Assembly (NCBI GenBank): GCA_902810745.1
Contig: CADDYW010000029.1
Coordinates: 1 to 43,503 of the forward strand
From: Chloroflexota bacterium
Lineage (GTDB): Bacteria; Chloroflexota; UBA6077; FW602-bin22; CADDYW01
Direction of reading: 5' to 3'
Length of the DNA: 43,503 bases
Shown here: positions 23,540 through 32,971 of the stretch, piece after piece
How positions within the stretch are numbered: the first letter of the stretch is position 1
How the letters are laid out: each line of letters opens with the position of its first letter
Made by a program: the position numbers and the translations under genes
Notes under the pieces: model-generated
What the model was told of the DNA's origin: nothing
The model's input: the letters and a program-made list of their open reading frames with translations, nothing else
Database searches by the model: none

Positions 23540-24696
23540 ATCAGGCAAGCCTGCGGCATCGCGAGATCCTGAGCGTGGCGCCCGCGATTGCCCGACTGAT
23601 CGAGCGCAGCCACGAGCTATCAACTCCTTTCCTGCTGATCGATCCTGCCCGCCTGCGGAGCAACCTGCATCAGCTACGCGCCGCTTTCCCCGGTGCCGAC
23701 GTCTTCTACGCCGTCAAGGCGAACCCTCACCCGGGCGTCCTGCAAATTCTCGCCGAAGAGGGCTGCGGGTTCGAGATCTCGTCGGATGGCGAGCTCGACC
23801 TGGTCGAGGCGACCGGGCGGCCGACGCCACTCCTGTCGAGCAACCCGATCAAGGCGCCCGGCTTTATCCGCCGGGCCGCCCGGGCCGGGGTCCTGGCCTT
23901 CGCGGTCGACTCGCCGGACGAGCTGAGGAAGATCGCTTTCGAGGCGCCGGGCGCTGCCGTCTACGTGCGCCTCCTCGTCGACAACAGCGGCAGCGAATGG
24001 CCGCTCGCGCGCAAATACGGCGTCGGGCCCGCGGAGGCGGTCGAGCTCCTGGTTCGCGCGGCCGACCTCGGACTTCGTCCCTTCGGCACGACGTTCCATG
24101 TCGGCTCCCAATGCCGGCTGAGCGCAAGCTGGGATGCCGCGCTCGCCGTCTCCGCGGAGGTCTGGAACGATGCCGCCCGACACGATCTCTGCCTTGGCTT
24201 TCTCAGTATCGGCGGCGGATTTCCGGTCCAGCACACGCGGGTCATCCCGTCACTCGAGGAGATCGGGGACGTGGTTCAGCGCGCGATCGCCGACCGGTTT
24301 CCATCGGGGGTGCAGGTCACGCTCGAGCCCGGGCGCGCGGTAGTTGGCGATGCCGCGTTGCTCGGCGCATCGGTGATCGGCAAGGCGCGGCGGGGTGAGG
24401 AGCACTGGATCTACCTCGACGTCGGCGTGTTCAACGGACTGATGGAGACAATCGAGGGCTTTTCCTACGAGGTCAGCGCGCTGGCGAGCGGGCCGACAGC
24501 TCCGGTCGTCCTCGCCGGCCCGAGCTGCGACAGCGTCGACGTGATCGCCGAGTCGGTGGCCCTGCCGGATCTCGAGATCGGCGACCGGGTGTACTTCCTC
24601 AACGCCGGAGCGTACACGCTTGCCTACGCGTCGTGCTTCAACGGCTGGCCCCCGCCGGAGGTCCACTTTCTGGATCGGGCGGACGAGACCAGGTAG
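23536..24696 (+). CDS. Ornithine/diaminopimelate-type PLP decarboxylase
   Basis: The 386-residue product is a fold-type III (alanine racemase fold) group IV decarboxylase. Seen are FYAVKANPHPGVL with the PLP lysine, GTTFHVGSQC, the GGGFPV turn, LEPGRAVVG that binds the PLP phosphate, and GPSCDSVDV with the catalytic cysteine of the second subunit. The SCDS form is typical of ornithine/lysine decarboxylases and differs from the ESGD/ICESGD of LysA. Coupling to spermidine synthase by a four-base overlap supports ornithine (or lysine) as substrate, giving putrescine (or cadaverine). It probably works as a dimer in the cytoplasm. Confidence 0.92.
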   Translation: MNQASLRHREILSVAPAIARLIERSHELSTPFLLIDPARLRSNLHQLRAAFPGADVFYAVKANPHPGVLQILAEEGCGFEISSDGELDLVEATGRPTPLLSSNPIKAPGFIRRAARAGVLAFAVDSPDELRKIAFEAPGAAVYVRLLVDNSGSEWPLARKYGVGPAEAVELLVRAADLGLRPFGTTFHVGSQCRLSASWDAALAVSAEVWNDAARHDLCLGFLSIGGGFPVQHTRVIPSLEEIGDVVQRAIADRFPSGVQVTLEPGRAVVGDAALLGASVIGKARRGEEHWIYLDVGVFNGLMETIEGFSYEVSALASGPTAPVVLAGPSCDSVDVIAESVALPDLEIGDRVYFLNAGAYTLAYASCFNGWPPPEVHFLDRADETR

Positions 24697-24793
24697 CGGA
24701 TCCCCGTCGCCTTGTCCGCGTGGCTTCCACGGACGCGGGTCAGGTCCGCCCGCGGAATGGCTTGATCGGATCCGCTGATCCGGGCGTCATCCT

Positions 24794-25624
24794 CTAGGGA
24801 TGAATGGCTCTCCGCCGTCGGGCGAGCGTCGCGTTGAGCTCCGCGCCGAGGAGAAGCATGATCGCCGCGTAATAGGACCAGATCAGCAGCGCGATCACCG
24901 TTCCAATCGAGCCGTACACGGCGTTCAGGTGGGCGAAGGTGCTGAGGTACCACACGAACACGTCCTTCCCCGCCTCGAAGAGGACGCTCGCGAGCACGGC
25001 GCCCGGCCAGGAGACGCTCCACGTCAGCGGACGGTTGGGCACGTAACGGTAGATCGACGCGGTCACCAGAAACGTGATCAGGAGTGGCAGTACCAGGGAA
25101 AGCAGCGGGAGGAGAAGCGGTAGCTCCGATAATGACGTTCCCACCACGGGGACCTGCAGGCTGGTCGCGATCGAGAGGGCCGTGCCCAACAGGAGCGAGA
25201 CGACAAAGATGAGGCCGACGCCGAAGACGAGGCCGATAGCCAGAAGCGCGCTCTGAATCAGGCCACGCGAGCGTGGTACCTTCCAGATGACGTCAAGGGC
25301 GGCGGTCAGCGCGCTGAAGATGCCACTCGCGGACCAGATCAGTCCGAGCGTGGCCACGACCCCCGCCGCTCCGCGGCCGCGCACGAGGTCATCCACGGTT
25401 GTCACGACCAGCGCTTCCGAGCCCGGGAACTGCGCGGCAATTCCCCGGATGAGCCGCTGGCGCGCCGCGGGATCGTCGAAGGCGACACTGGCCACCGCGA
25501 GCAGGCCGAGGATCAGTGGGAAGATCGAGAGCAGCGTGTAGTAGGCCAGGCTCGCGGCGAGCAGGGAAACCTTGTCTTCGCCGAATGACCTGATCGTCTC
25601 GCGGATGACTGCAATTGCCCTCAT
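24794..25624 (-). CDS. YihY/BrkB-family membrane protein
   Basis: The 276-residue product has the YihY/UPF0761 pattern. It starts with SFGEDKVSLLAASLAYYTLLSIFPLIL, then six membrane helices including GVVATLGLIWSASGIFSALT, YRYVPNRPLTW before a long loop, and the C-terminal AVYGSIGTVIALLIWSYYAAIMLLLGAELN. The family was once taken for RNase BN, which is wrong; its true role is unclear. ATG 25624 is the start, with GGGAGATGAGG around it; GGAG is close upstream. It is transcribed away from mutS2 and is monocistronic as far as visible. Confidence 0.92.
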   Translation of the reverse strand: MRAIAVIRETIRSFGEDKVSLLAASLAYYTLLSIFPLILGLLAVASVAFDDPAARQRLIRGIAAQFPGSEALVVTTVDDLVRGRGAAGVVATLGLIWSASGIFSALTAALDVIWKVPRSRGLIQSALLAIGLVFGVGLIFVVSLLLGTALSIATSLQVPVVGTSLSELPLLLPLLSLVLPLLITFLVTASIYRYVPNRPLTWSVSWPGAVLASVLFEAGKDVFVWYLSTFAHLNAVYGSIGTVIALLIWSYYAAIMLLLGAELNATLARRRRAIHP

Positions 25625-25799
25625 CTCCCTGCTCCTGTCCTACTCCCTGCAATGAGCGGCCCACCACGGGCCGGCTCCCGGATGGTGCTCGGCTTCTCTC
25701 CGGCGTGTGTCGGACTCTCACTGCTCCTTAAGGATGCCGCTAGAGCTCTCTCCTGGCAACTGCTCTCCTGCGCGGTCGCTGGCCCACCACGCTGTCTCC

Positions 25800-25828
25800 T
25801 TGGAATCCCCGCCGCGACAGGGTATACT
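25800..25828 (+). promoter_or_regulatory. Sigma-70 promoter of mutS2
   Basis: TTGGAA (25800-25805) and TATACT (25823-25828) are 17 bases apart. The predicted leader is about 68 bases. Confidence 0.65.
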
Positions 25829-25902
25829 GAAATTGACGTATTCGCTGTGACGTCTCGGCGGGCGAGGGAGCTGCCCGCCGTTCATTGTGTCTGGGTAGAG
25901 CC

Positions 25903-28305
25903 GTGAACCAGAAAGCGATTGAACTACTCGAGTTTCCGCGGATCCGCGAACGGCTGGCGTCGTTCTGTGGCTTTTCGGCTAGCAAGGCGCTCGCCCTTGC
26001 CCTGGAGCCAACCGCCGATCCCGTGCTTGTCACTCACCATCTGGCGCTGACCAGCGAGGCGGTCCGAGTTCTCAATCTTTCTCCGAATCTGAGCATCGGT
26101 GGCGCACACGACATCCGGCCGGTGGTCGAGCGCGCCCGACTCGGCGGGCTACTCGATGCCCAGGAGCTCCTGGCGATTCGCGCGACGGTTTCGAGCGCGC
26201 GGAACGTCCGTGCGACGATCCGGCGGCTGGATACGCTCGCACCCGGACTTGCCAATCTTGCCGAGCAGATTCACGAGTTCCCGACGCTCGAAAACGAGAT
26301 CGGTCGCTGCCTCAGCGACACCGGCGACGTCCTCGACGCGGCCAGCCCAGCGCTCGCCCGGATTCGATCCGAGATTCGTATCGCTCACCAGCGGCTTCTC
26401 GACCGATTACACGACATCGTCTACGGCGGCGCCTATCGTCACGCCCTGCAGGAGCCCCTGATCACCGTTCGCGAGGGGCGTTACGTCGTTCCGGTACGCT
26501 CGGATGCGCGTGGTCAGCTTCGGGGTCTCATCCACGATCAGTCCTCCAGCGGACAGACCGTCTACGTCGAGCCCTTCGAGACGGTCGAGCTAAACAATCG
26601 CTGGCGCCAGCTCCAGATCGAAGAGGAGCACGAGATCGAGCGAATCATGCGGCAGCTGAGCGACCTGGTCGCCGCGAATGCCGACAGGATTGCCACGAGC
26701 GTAACGGCACTGGCCGAGATCGACCTGCAGCTCGCCAAGGCTCGCCTTGCCGCGGCGCAGAAGGCAATCGAGCCTGCCGTCGAAGTCAGCCGTGGAGAGC
26801 CGGGTCAGCGCGGGCTGCGGCTGATCAACGCGCGACACCCGCTGCTGCACGGCAAGGTCGTGCCGATCACGCTCCGCCTTGGGGACGACTTCCAGGTGAT
26901 GGTGATCACGGGACCGAATACTGGCGGCAAGACGGTCGCGCTCAAGACGGCAGGCTTGCTGACGCTGATGGCGCAGGCGGGATTGCACGTTCCGGCTGAC
27001 GACGGCTCCCAGGTCCACGTGTTCGATGACGTTTTGGCCGATATCGGGGACGAGCAGAGCATCGAGCAGAGCCTTTCGACGTTCTCCTCCCACATGCGCA
27101 ACGTCGTCGAGGTCGTTCGCGTCGCGGGACGCAACACGCTCGTTCTGCTTGACGAAGTCGGCGCGGGCACCGATCCGGCCGAGGGCTCGGCGCTGGCTCG
27201 AGCGGTGCTGCGGCGGCTGCTGGCTCGTGGCGCCTGGGTCATCGCGACGACCCACTACACCGAGCTCAAGGCGTTTGCCCACGACGTTCCCGGGATGATC
27301 AACGCCTCGGTCGAGTTCGATCCCGAGACACTCGCCCCGACCTATCGCCTGCAGATCGGTCTACCGGGGAAGAGCAACGCACTGGCCATCGCCGGGCGGC
27401 TCGGTCTCGATCCGGCCGTTCTCGCCGACGCCGAGCAGATGCTCGATCCTGGCCAGGTTCAGGTGGAGAATCTGCTGGAAGGCATCCACGCCGAGCGGCG
27501 TCGTGCCGAGGAGCTTCTGGCCGCGCTCGATGCCGAGCGGAAGGCCGTTCAGAAGGTGCGCGCCGAGCTCGAGCAGCGGCTCCGCGGGATCGACGACGAG
27601 CGCCGCGACGTCCTACGCCAGGCACGACGGGAGGCCGAGGCCGAGCTTGCCGAGCTACGGGCACAGTTTCGGCGCGCAGCGGCCGTCCTCCAGCGCCAGG
27701 ACCGAAGTCGCGGCGAGCTCGTGGAGGTGGCTCGGTCGCTGGAATCCGCTGGCCGGCAGGTTCTCACCCGGCCGACACGCGGGACCGGCGTCCTGCCCGA
27801 TCTGCCAGCGGCCGACCGGCCGACTGTCGAGCGTCCCCTGGCAGTCGGTGATTGGGTCCGGGTCCTTAGTCTGGGCCAGGAAGGGCAGATCAGTGCACTG
27901 GCTCCCGACGGGAGCGAGGTCGAGGTGCGCGCCGGGAACTTCAAGCTGCGCGTCGGTCTGCACGACGTCGAACGAACCGAAACGCGCCGAGCGGCGGAGG
28001 TGGCGACGGCGAGTGCTCCGCTGGGACGGTCGGTCTGGAGTCCGGAGGCGCGGCCAATGCCCGAGCGCCAGATCGATATGCGCGGCTGGCGTGCCGAGCA
28101 GGTCGTGCCCGAGCTCGAGCAGTACCTGAACGACGCGTACCTGGCCGGTCTGCGCAGCGTGCGGATTGTCCACGGGAAGGGCACCGGCGTGCTCCGACAG
28201 GTTGTTCGCGAGTACCTCGCCGGTAGCTCCATGGTCGAGCGCTTCGAGGCCGCCGAGCCGCATGACGGCGGCGATGGCGTGACGATCGCCCACCTGGCCG
28301 TGTAA
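25903..28305 (+). CDS. mutS2: Endonuclease MutS2
   Basis: MutS2 limits homologous recombination and, in Bacillus, splits collided ribosomes. The 800-residue product lacks the mismatch-recognition domain of MutS. It shows the core lever region, the clamp-like coiled coil (LQIEEEHEIERIMRQLSDLV), Walker A GPNTGGKTVALKT, Walker B LVLLDEVGAGTDP and the ATTHY switch. A charged coiled coil follows (about 535-600), then a KOW-like part and a C-terminal Smr nuclease domain with IDMRGWRAEQVVPELEQYL and VRIVHGKGTGVLRQVVREYL. The Smr motif HGKGTG is intact. GTG 25903 is chosen as it matches the family start (NQKAIELLEFPRI); its ribosome site is weak. Confidence 0.96.
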   Translation: MNQKAIELLEFPRIRERLASFCGFSASKALALALEPTADPVLVTHHLALTSEAVRVLNLSPNLSIGGAHDIRPVVERARLGGLLDAQELLAIRATVSSARNVRATIRRLDTLAPGLANLAEQIHEFPTLENEIGRCLSDTGDVLDAASPALARIRSEIRIAHQRLLDRLHDIVYGGAYRHALQEPLITVREGRYVVPVRSDARGQLRGLIHDQSSSGQTVYVEPFETVELNNRWRQLQIEEEHEIERIMRQLSDLVAANADRIATSVTALAEIDLQLAKARLAAAQKAIEPAVEVSRGEPGQRGLRLINARHPLLHGKVVPITLRLGDDFQVMVITGPNTGGKTVALKTAGLLTLMAQAGLHVPADDGSQVHVFDDVLADIGDEQSIEQSLSTFSSHMRNVVEVVRVAGRNTLVLLDEVGAGTDPAEGSALARAVLRRLLARGAWVIATTHYTELKAFAHDVPGMINASVEFDPETLAPTYRLQIGLPGKSNALAIAGRLGLDPAVLADAEQMLDPGQVQVENLLEGIHAERRRAEELLAALDAERKAVQKVRAELEQRLRGIDDERRDVLRQARREAEAELAELRAQFRRAAAVLQRQDRSRGELVEVARSLESAGRQVLTRPTRGTGVLPDLPAADRPTVERPLAVGDWVRVLSLGQEGQISALAPDGSEVEVRAGNFKLRVGLHDVERTETRRAAEVATASAPLGRSVWSPEARPMPERQIDMRGWRAEQVVPELEQYLNDAYLAGLRSVRIVHGKGTGVLRQVVREYLAGSSMVERFEAAEPHDGGDGVTIAHLAV

Positions 28306-28315
28306 CCGCGAGTGC

Positions 28316-30385
28316 TCAACGCGGCTTGACTGGCGGTAACGCGGCCGCAGCGACGGTCACGGGCTCCTCGAACATGCGTCGCAGAATCTCCTCGCGACGC
28401 CCACGATTCAGAACGGTGACGATATCGCCGGGAAGGAGCCGCGTGCTAGCGCGTGGCGTGATAATCTCATCGTTCCGGCGAATCGATATGACCAGCGTCT
28501 CCGGCATGAGCTGCAGATCCAAAAGCGTTCGCCCCGCGACAGCGGAGGCCGGGTTCACTTTCAGGTCGAACATGTCGGCTCCCGCGGCGATCCCGCTCAC
28601 CCCGCGAACGGCCTGATTCAGCGCGGCGCGGTATGCGCGCACCACCTCGGCTGCCGTGATGATCCCGACGACCCGGCGATCATCGCGCCCGCCCAGCACC
28701 GGTAGCCAGCGCACGTGGTGCGACGCCAGCGTGTCGAGAGCCGTGTCGAGCGTTTGGGAAGGCAATGCGGTCACTGGCTCGGAGTTCATCGTGGAGGCGA
28801 CGGTCGTGGTCGCGCGGGCCTCGACCGGAACCGCGCGAATGTCGGCTCGCGTCAAAATACCGACGAGCTTTCCATCCGCATCCACCACCGGCGCTCCCTC
28901 GAGGGCACGCTGCTCGATCACGATCCCCGCCTCGGCAACCGTCATTTCGGGACCGACGGTCGCCGGAACCGGAACCTGGGCGTCGGCGACGGTGAGCGAC
29001 GCGAGCAGGGGGAATCGCAGGCGTGCGCGGTGAGCGGGCGAGTCGGCCCGACTCTCGATCTGGCTCTTGTAGATCGTGTTGTTGCCGACCACCAGGTAGG
29101 ACAGTCCCACCGCGAGCATCGCGGGTGCCAGTAACGACAGGTTGCCGGTCATCTCCGCGACCATCAGCATGACCGCGAGTGGTGCGTGGGCGATGCCGCC
29201 AAACAGTGCCATCATCCCGATGATCACGAAGGGTGCGGGATCATGCGGCATCCCGGGAAGCAGCGTATAGCCCAGGCGCCAGAACGAGGCGCCAACCATT
29301 CCGCCGATAACCATGCCGGGACCGAAGATACCGCCACTGCCTCCCGAGCCGATACTGAGCGACGTCGCGACGATCTTCCCGAATGGCAGCAGCAGGATGA
29401 TCCAGAGTGGGAGGGTCAGGAGCGAAGGGCTCATGGCGACCTGCACCCAACCATAGCCCATGTAGAGGACCTGGGGCATCACCAGCCCCATGCACCCGAC
29501 GATAAAGCCGCCGATCGCCGGTTTGATCGTTCGTGGCAGCCGGAGCTGACGGAAAAGATGGCCAGTTTCGTAAAAGCACCGCGCGTAGAGGATGCCGACG
29601 AGACCACAGATCAGGCCCAGGATTGCGTAATAGATCAGCTGGATTGGCTCGGCAAAGCCAAACTGGGTCTGTTCGCCAAAGATTGGCTGGAAACCCGTCA
29701 CTATGCCAAAGATCGTGTAGCCGACGATCGAGGCGATCAGCGAGGGAATGATCGCCTCGACCTCGATGTCGTGAAGGTAAAGGATCTCCGCGGCGAGGAC
29801 AGCCCCACCCAGCGGGGCCCGAAAGATCGCGCCGATACCTGCTCCGATCCCAACCGCGACCGCGATCCGCCGGTCGTCGTCGCTCAGGTGCAGCACCTCG
29901 CCTAGGAAAGAGCCGAACCCAGCCGAGATCTGCGCGGTTGGTCCTTCTCGTCCACCACTGCCGCCAGAGCCAATCGTAATTGCCGACGCGACCAGCTTGA
30001 TCAACGGAATTCGGCCCCGAATTCGCCCGCGGTTGAAATGGATCGCGCCGATTGCCGCGTCGGTCCCGTGTCCCTCCGCCTCGGGAGCGAGCGAGAAGAC
30101 GATCAATCCACTGATCAGACCGCCGAGCGCGGTGACCAGCGGTAGCGCCCAGGGACGTCCGATTGGCAGGATACCGGTGGTACCTTCGCCAGCAGGCGAC
30201 GGCGGCAGGTACTGGGCGCCCATGCCGAGAAAGAGCAACGTCGCCAGGTGGATCGCCTCGCTGAAGGCAAGGGCGCCAATCCCGGCGACAATCCCGATCA
30301 AGACCGCGATGCCCGTCCACTTTCGGAAGTAGCTGGTCGTCTCGACCGCGCGCTCGAAAAACGGGACACCCGCGATGCCAATCAT
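28316..30385 (-). CDS. CLC chloride channel/transporter with CBS pair and TrkA-C domain
   Basis: The 689-residue product has a CLC core of about 440 residues. The anion filter motifs are GSGGSGGREGP (with the gating glutamate) and GSGGSGGIFGPGMVIGG; a glutamate in VLAAEILYL may be the internal proton glutamate, suggesting H+/Cl- exchange. Two CBS motifs follow (about 465-585), then a TrkA-C-like domain (NPASAVAGRTLLDLQLMPETLVISIRRNDEII). The last part is more usual in K+ and dicarboxylate transporters and may bind a nucleotide. ATG 30385 is the start. It converges with mutS2 with only 10 bases between the stops. Confidence 0.94.
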   Translation of the reverse strand: MIGIAGVPFFERAVETTSYFRKWTGIAVLIGIVAGIGALAFSEAIHLATLLFLGMGAQYLPPSPAGEGTTGILPIGRPWALPLVTALGGLISGLIVFSLAPEAEGHGTDAAIGAIHFNRGRIRGRIPLIKLVASAITIGSGGSGGREGPTAQISAGFGSFLGEVLHLSDDDRRIAVAVGIGAGIGAIFRAPLGGAVLAAEILYLHDIEVEAIIPSLIASIVGYTIFGIVTGFQPIFGEQTQFGFAEPIQLIYYAILGLICGLVGILYARCFYETGHLFRQLRLPRTIKPAIGGFIVGCMGLVMPQVLYMGYGWVQVAMSPSLLTLPLWIILLLPFGKIVATSLSIGSGGSGGIFGPGMVIGGMVGASFWRLGYTLLPGMPHDPAPFVIIGMMALFGGIAHAPLAVMLMVAEMTGNLSLLAPAMLAVGLSYLVVGNNTIYKSQIESRADSPAHRARLRFPLLASLTVADAQVPVPATVGPEMTVAEAGIVIEQRALEGAPVVDADGKLVGILTRADIRAVPVEARATTTVASTMNSEPVTALPSQTLDTALDTLASHHVRWLPVLGGRDDRRVVGIITAAEVVRAYRAALNQAVRGVSGIAAGADMFDLKVNPASAVAGRTLLDLQLMPETLVISIRRNDEIITPRASTRLLPGDIVTVLNRGRREEILRRMFEEPVTVAAAALPPVKPR

Positions 30386-30647
30386 GGATCGTTCCTCCGG
30401 AGATTATGCGCCTTGGAGACAACAGAAGCGGATCGTCCCCGAGCCAATTCTACCGCGTCACTCCGCGACCGGACAACCACCCAAGAGGCCAGGGACTGCG
30501 AACGGGGTTAGAGGCTGGACCCGGCACCGCAACGCAGGCGGTTTCTCTGGACGCAGCCCGCGTGCGCTTTGTATCATGCGAGTACCTTGGCCACCTCGGC
30601 GACGTGTCCGCGATCGGCTGAGAGGATGCCCTTTTCGAGGCTGGACG

Positions 30648-31376
30648 GTGCAGCTGATTCTCCGTTTGATCGGGCTCTGGGGGCTCGCCGATAGCTGCTT
30701 GCTTCTGATCACCCCGCGTGGCTGGTCGCGCTGGTGGGGCCACTGGAGCCAGGTGATCGGCGAGCGAGCAAGGCTCGCTCGGATCCTGGCGCTGCTGGAA
30801 TTCGGGCTGAGCGCGCTGCTCGTCGCGGGCTGGTGGCGGCAAGGAAGGCGTCGCGGCACAGCGGAGCATCAGCTATCGACGTCATCTGCGCGGGAAGGGC
30901 GCGGCTTCATTCGCGCGCCGCTGAATCCGCTCCTGCTCGTGGCATTTCGCCTGCCGATCTCCCTGTATCGCCTGCATCTCGGCTGGCTTCTCGGCCACCG
31001 CTTCCTGCTGCTCACCCACCGTGGGCGCAAGTCCGGGCGCATTCGCAAAACCGTCCTCGAAGTCGTCTCCTACGATCCTCGCACCCGCGAGAGCGTCGTC
31101 GTCTCCGGCTGGGGAGAGCGGGCCGACTGGTACCGCAACATCCAGGCAAGTCCGGCCCTGGAGGTACAGACCGGCCGAGACCGCTACGTGCCGACGCAGC
31201 GAATCCTCTCGGCCGACGAAGCCTACGCCGTGATGGTCGATTATGAGCAGCGCCTGCCCGCGCTGGCGCGCCCGGTCGTCCGCCGTCTGGGCTTCACCGT
31301 CTCTGGCTCGGAAGAGGAGCGGCGTGCTCACGCCGCCAAGCTGCTGATGATTGGCTTTCGGCCACGGTCTGACTAA
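30648..31376 (+). CDS. Deazaflavin (F420)-dependent nitroreductase-family protein with a membrane N-terminus
   Basis: The 242-residue product joins a hydrophobic N-terminal part of about 65 residues (two helices: LILRLIGLWGLADSCLLLIT and ARILALLEFGLSALLVAGWW) to a split-barrel domain of about 150 residues. The latter has LLLTHRGRKSGRIRKTVLEV, VVSGWGERADWYRNIQASP and EVQTGRDRYVPTQRIL, the signature of the Ddn/F420H2-dependent quinone reductase family. Members reduce quinones or nitro compounds with F420 or related cofactors. A membrane-anchored form fits quinone reduction. GTG 30648 has GAGG eight bases upstream; the frame extends further but that part looks non-coding. F420 use here is inferred. 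Confidence 0.88.
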   Translation: MQLILRLIGLWGLADSCLLLITPRGWSRWWGHWSQVIGERARLARILALLEFGLSALLVAGWWRQGRRRGTAEHQLSTSSAREGRGFIRAPLNPLLLVAFRLPISLYRLHLGWLLGHRFLLLTHRGRKSGRIRKTVLEVVSYDPRTRESVVVSGWGERADWYRNIQASPALEVQTGRDRYVPTQRILSADEAYAVMVDYEQRLPALARPVVRRLGFTVSGSEEERRAHAAKLLMIGFRPRSD

Positions 31377-31550
31377 CACCGTTTCGGAGCGGCCAGTGGT
31401 AGATATCACCCGGAGCCACAGCCGGGAATCTCCGAAATTGGCCTCGCCGGGGGTAGAGATTCCTCGCTAGCGCCCGGAAGGACAGTCGCGGCGAACCTGT
31501 GAGCCTATCTCCAGTATCAGTACAGCAAGAGGCCTCGTGCGCGGGCAATC

Positions 31551-31808
31551 CTACCCGTGACACTGACAGTAGTCTTGCTCGTGAATCTGGAGATCCATGC
31601 GCGAGATGCTCGCGGGCTGACCGGCTGCTGTCGTTGCGACCGGTGATAGCGCCCTTGCTGGCGCAGACGAAGACAACGGTGTCAGATTGGATCCGCTTGT
31701 ACGGGCGAATCCCAAGCCGACTCCCAGGGCAAGTGCGAGCGCGGTGACGATGATAACGAGGGCTACCCATCGAACTCGGTCGCTGATTCCACCAGAGATG
31801 CTCAGCAC
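31551..31808 (-). CDS. Small membrane-anchored protein with a CQCHG tail
   Basis: I do not recognise this protein. GTG 31808 has AAGGGAGG eight bases upstream, a strong ribosome site. The 85-residue product has one membrane helix (WVALVIIVTALALALGVGLG), a Ser/Ala/Thr linker and a short end QIHEQDYCQCHG. The external His/Cys cluster could bind a metal or form a disulfide; it is not a CxxCH heme site. It follows the ABC import operon on the same strand, 117 bases after its last stop, and may be read from it. Confidence 0.68.
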   Translation of the reverse strand: MLSISGGISDRVRWVALVIIVTALALALGVGLGFARTSGSNLTPLSSSAPARALSPVATTAAGQPASISRMDLQIHEQDYCQCHG

Positions 31809-31924
31809 GATGACGACCTCCCTTTAGGTACCCCCAACAAAAATCACGAGCCCAACGTATCTCGAACCCCGTGCTATCGCGGCTCCGTTGTCGGATCTTA
31901 AGCATGCATCTCTATTATTGCATC

Positions 31925-32971
31925 TCACCTTGTAGTTCTCGCATTCTGGCTGGGTGATTCCGCCGGCTGAGCGTGATCTGACCGAGGACCATACAAGAAG
32001 CAGCTTGCCGTCTGGCCTTGGCGCACCAGCACCGGCTCCGGTCGGCTCTTCCAGCATCGATCCAGGACAAACCGGCAGCGCTCGGCGAAAAGGCAACGAT
32101 CACGTGAAGGCGAAACGCTCTGGACGGTTTGCTCCGTAACCGCGAGCCGCTCCTTCCACCGATCCGCCGGATCAGGAACCGGCAGCGACGAGAGCAGGAG
32201 CTGCGTGTACGGGTGAGCCGGCCGAAGCATGACATCATCGACTGTCCCGCGCTCAATGATCCGTCCTTGCGAGATGACCATAGCGTCGCCGCCCAGATAG
32301 TACGCGGTCGACAAGTCGTGGGTAATGAACAGCGTGGTCATCCCGTACGTCTGTTTGAAATCGATCAGGATGTTCAGGAAGAGGACCCGCACCGCAGCAT
32401 CGAGCATCGACACTGGTTCATCGGCGATGATGAATGCCGGTCGCAGCATGTGAACGCGCGCAAGCATGAGGCGTTGGCGCTGCCCACCGCTGAGCTGATG
32501 GGGGTAGCGTCCTAGAACGTCCTCCGGGCGCAGATCGACCGCTGCCAGCGACTCCTCGATCATCGATCGCCCGTGGACGTCTGACTTGGCGAGCTTGAAC
32601 TTCTTGATCGCGGTCCAGAAGATCCGATCGACTCGGTAGAACGGGTTGAAGATACCATACGGGTCCTGGAATACTGGCTGGACATCCCGTCGAAAGAAGG
32701 CGAACTCATCACCTGCAAGGCGGTAGATATCTTTCCCTCCGTAGGTGACGCTTCCACTCGTCGGACGCTGCAAACCGAGAATGATCCGGGCGATCGTACT
32801 CTTCCCGCTGCCGCTCTCACCGATCAGGCTCACGATCTGCGGCGGCTCGGCTGTCAGGCTGAACGATACGTCATCGACGGCGATCAGCTCCCCGCCAATC
32901 TGGCGGAATGCTGCCCCCCGGAAGATCTGGGTTACGTTCGACAGCACGATCTGCTTCTCTCTGGCGCTCAC
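31925..32971 (-). CDS. ABC importer ATPase, OppF/DppF type
   Basis: The 348-residue product is the second ATPase of a family-5 (oligopeptide-type) importer. It has Walker A GESGSGKST, signature LSGGQRQRL, Walker B FIIADEPVSMLD and switch FITHD. The C-terminal extension CLFAERCRFVLDRCW is the oligopeptide-ABC cysteine motif that can hold an Fe-S cluster. GTG 32971 overlaps the stop of the upstream ATPase gene by four bases, with GGAGGG upstream. It is the last of five genes that run from the binding protein at 38107. By context the substrate may be an oligosaccharide. Confidence 0.94.
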   Translation of the reverse strand: MSAREKQIVLSNVTQIFRGAAFRQIGGELIAVDDVSFSLTAEPPQIVSLIGESGSGKSTIARIILGLQRPTSGSVTYGGKDIYRLAGDEFAFFRRDVQPVFQDPYGIFNPFYRVDRIFWTAIKKFKLAKSDVHGRSMIEESLAAVDLRPEDVLGRYPHQLSGGQRQRLMLARVHMLRPAFIIADEPVSMLDAAVRVLFLNILIDFKQTYGMTTLFITHDLSTAYYLGGDAMVISQGRIIERGTVDDVMLRPAHPYTQLLLSSLPVPDPADRWKERLAVTEQTVQSVSPSRDRCLFAERCRFVLDRCWKSRPEPVLVRQGQTASCFLYGPRSDHAQPAESPSQNARTTR

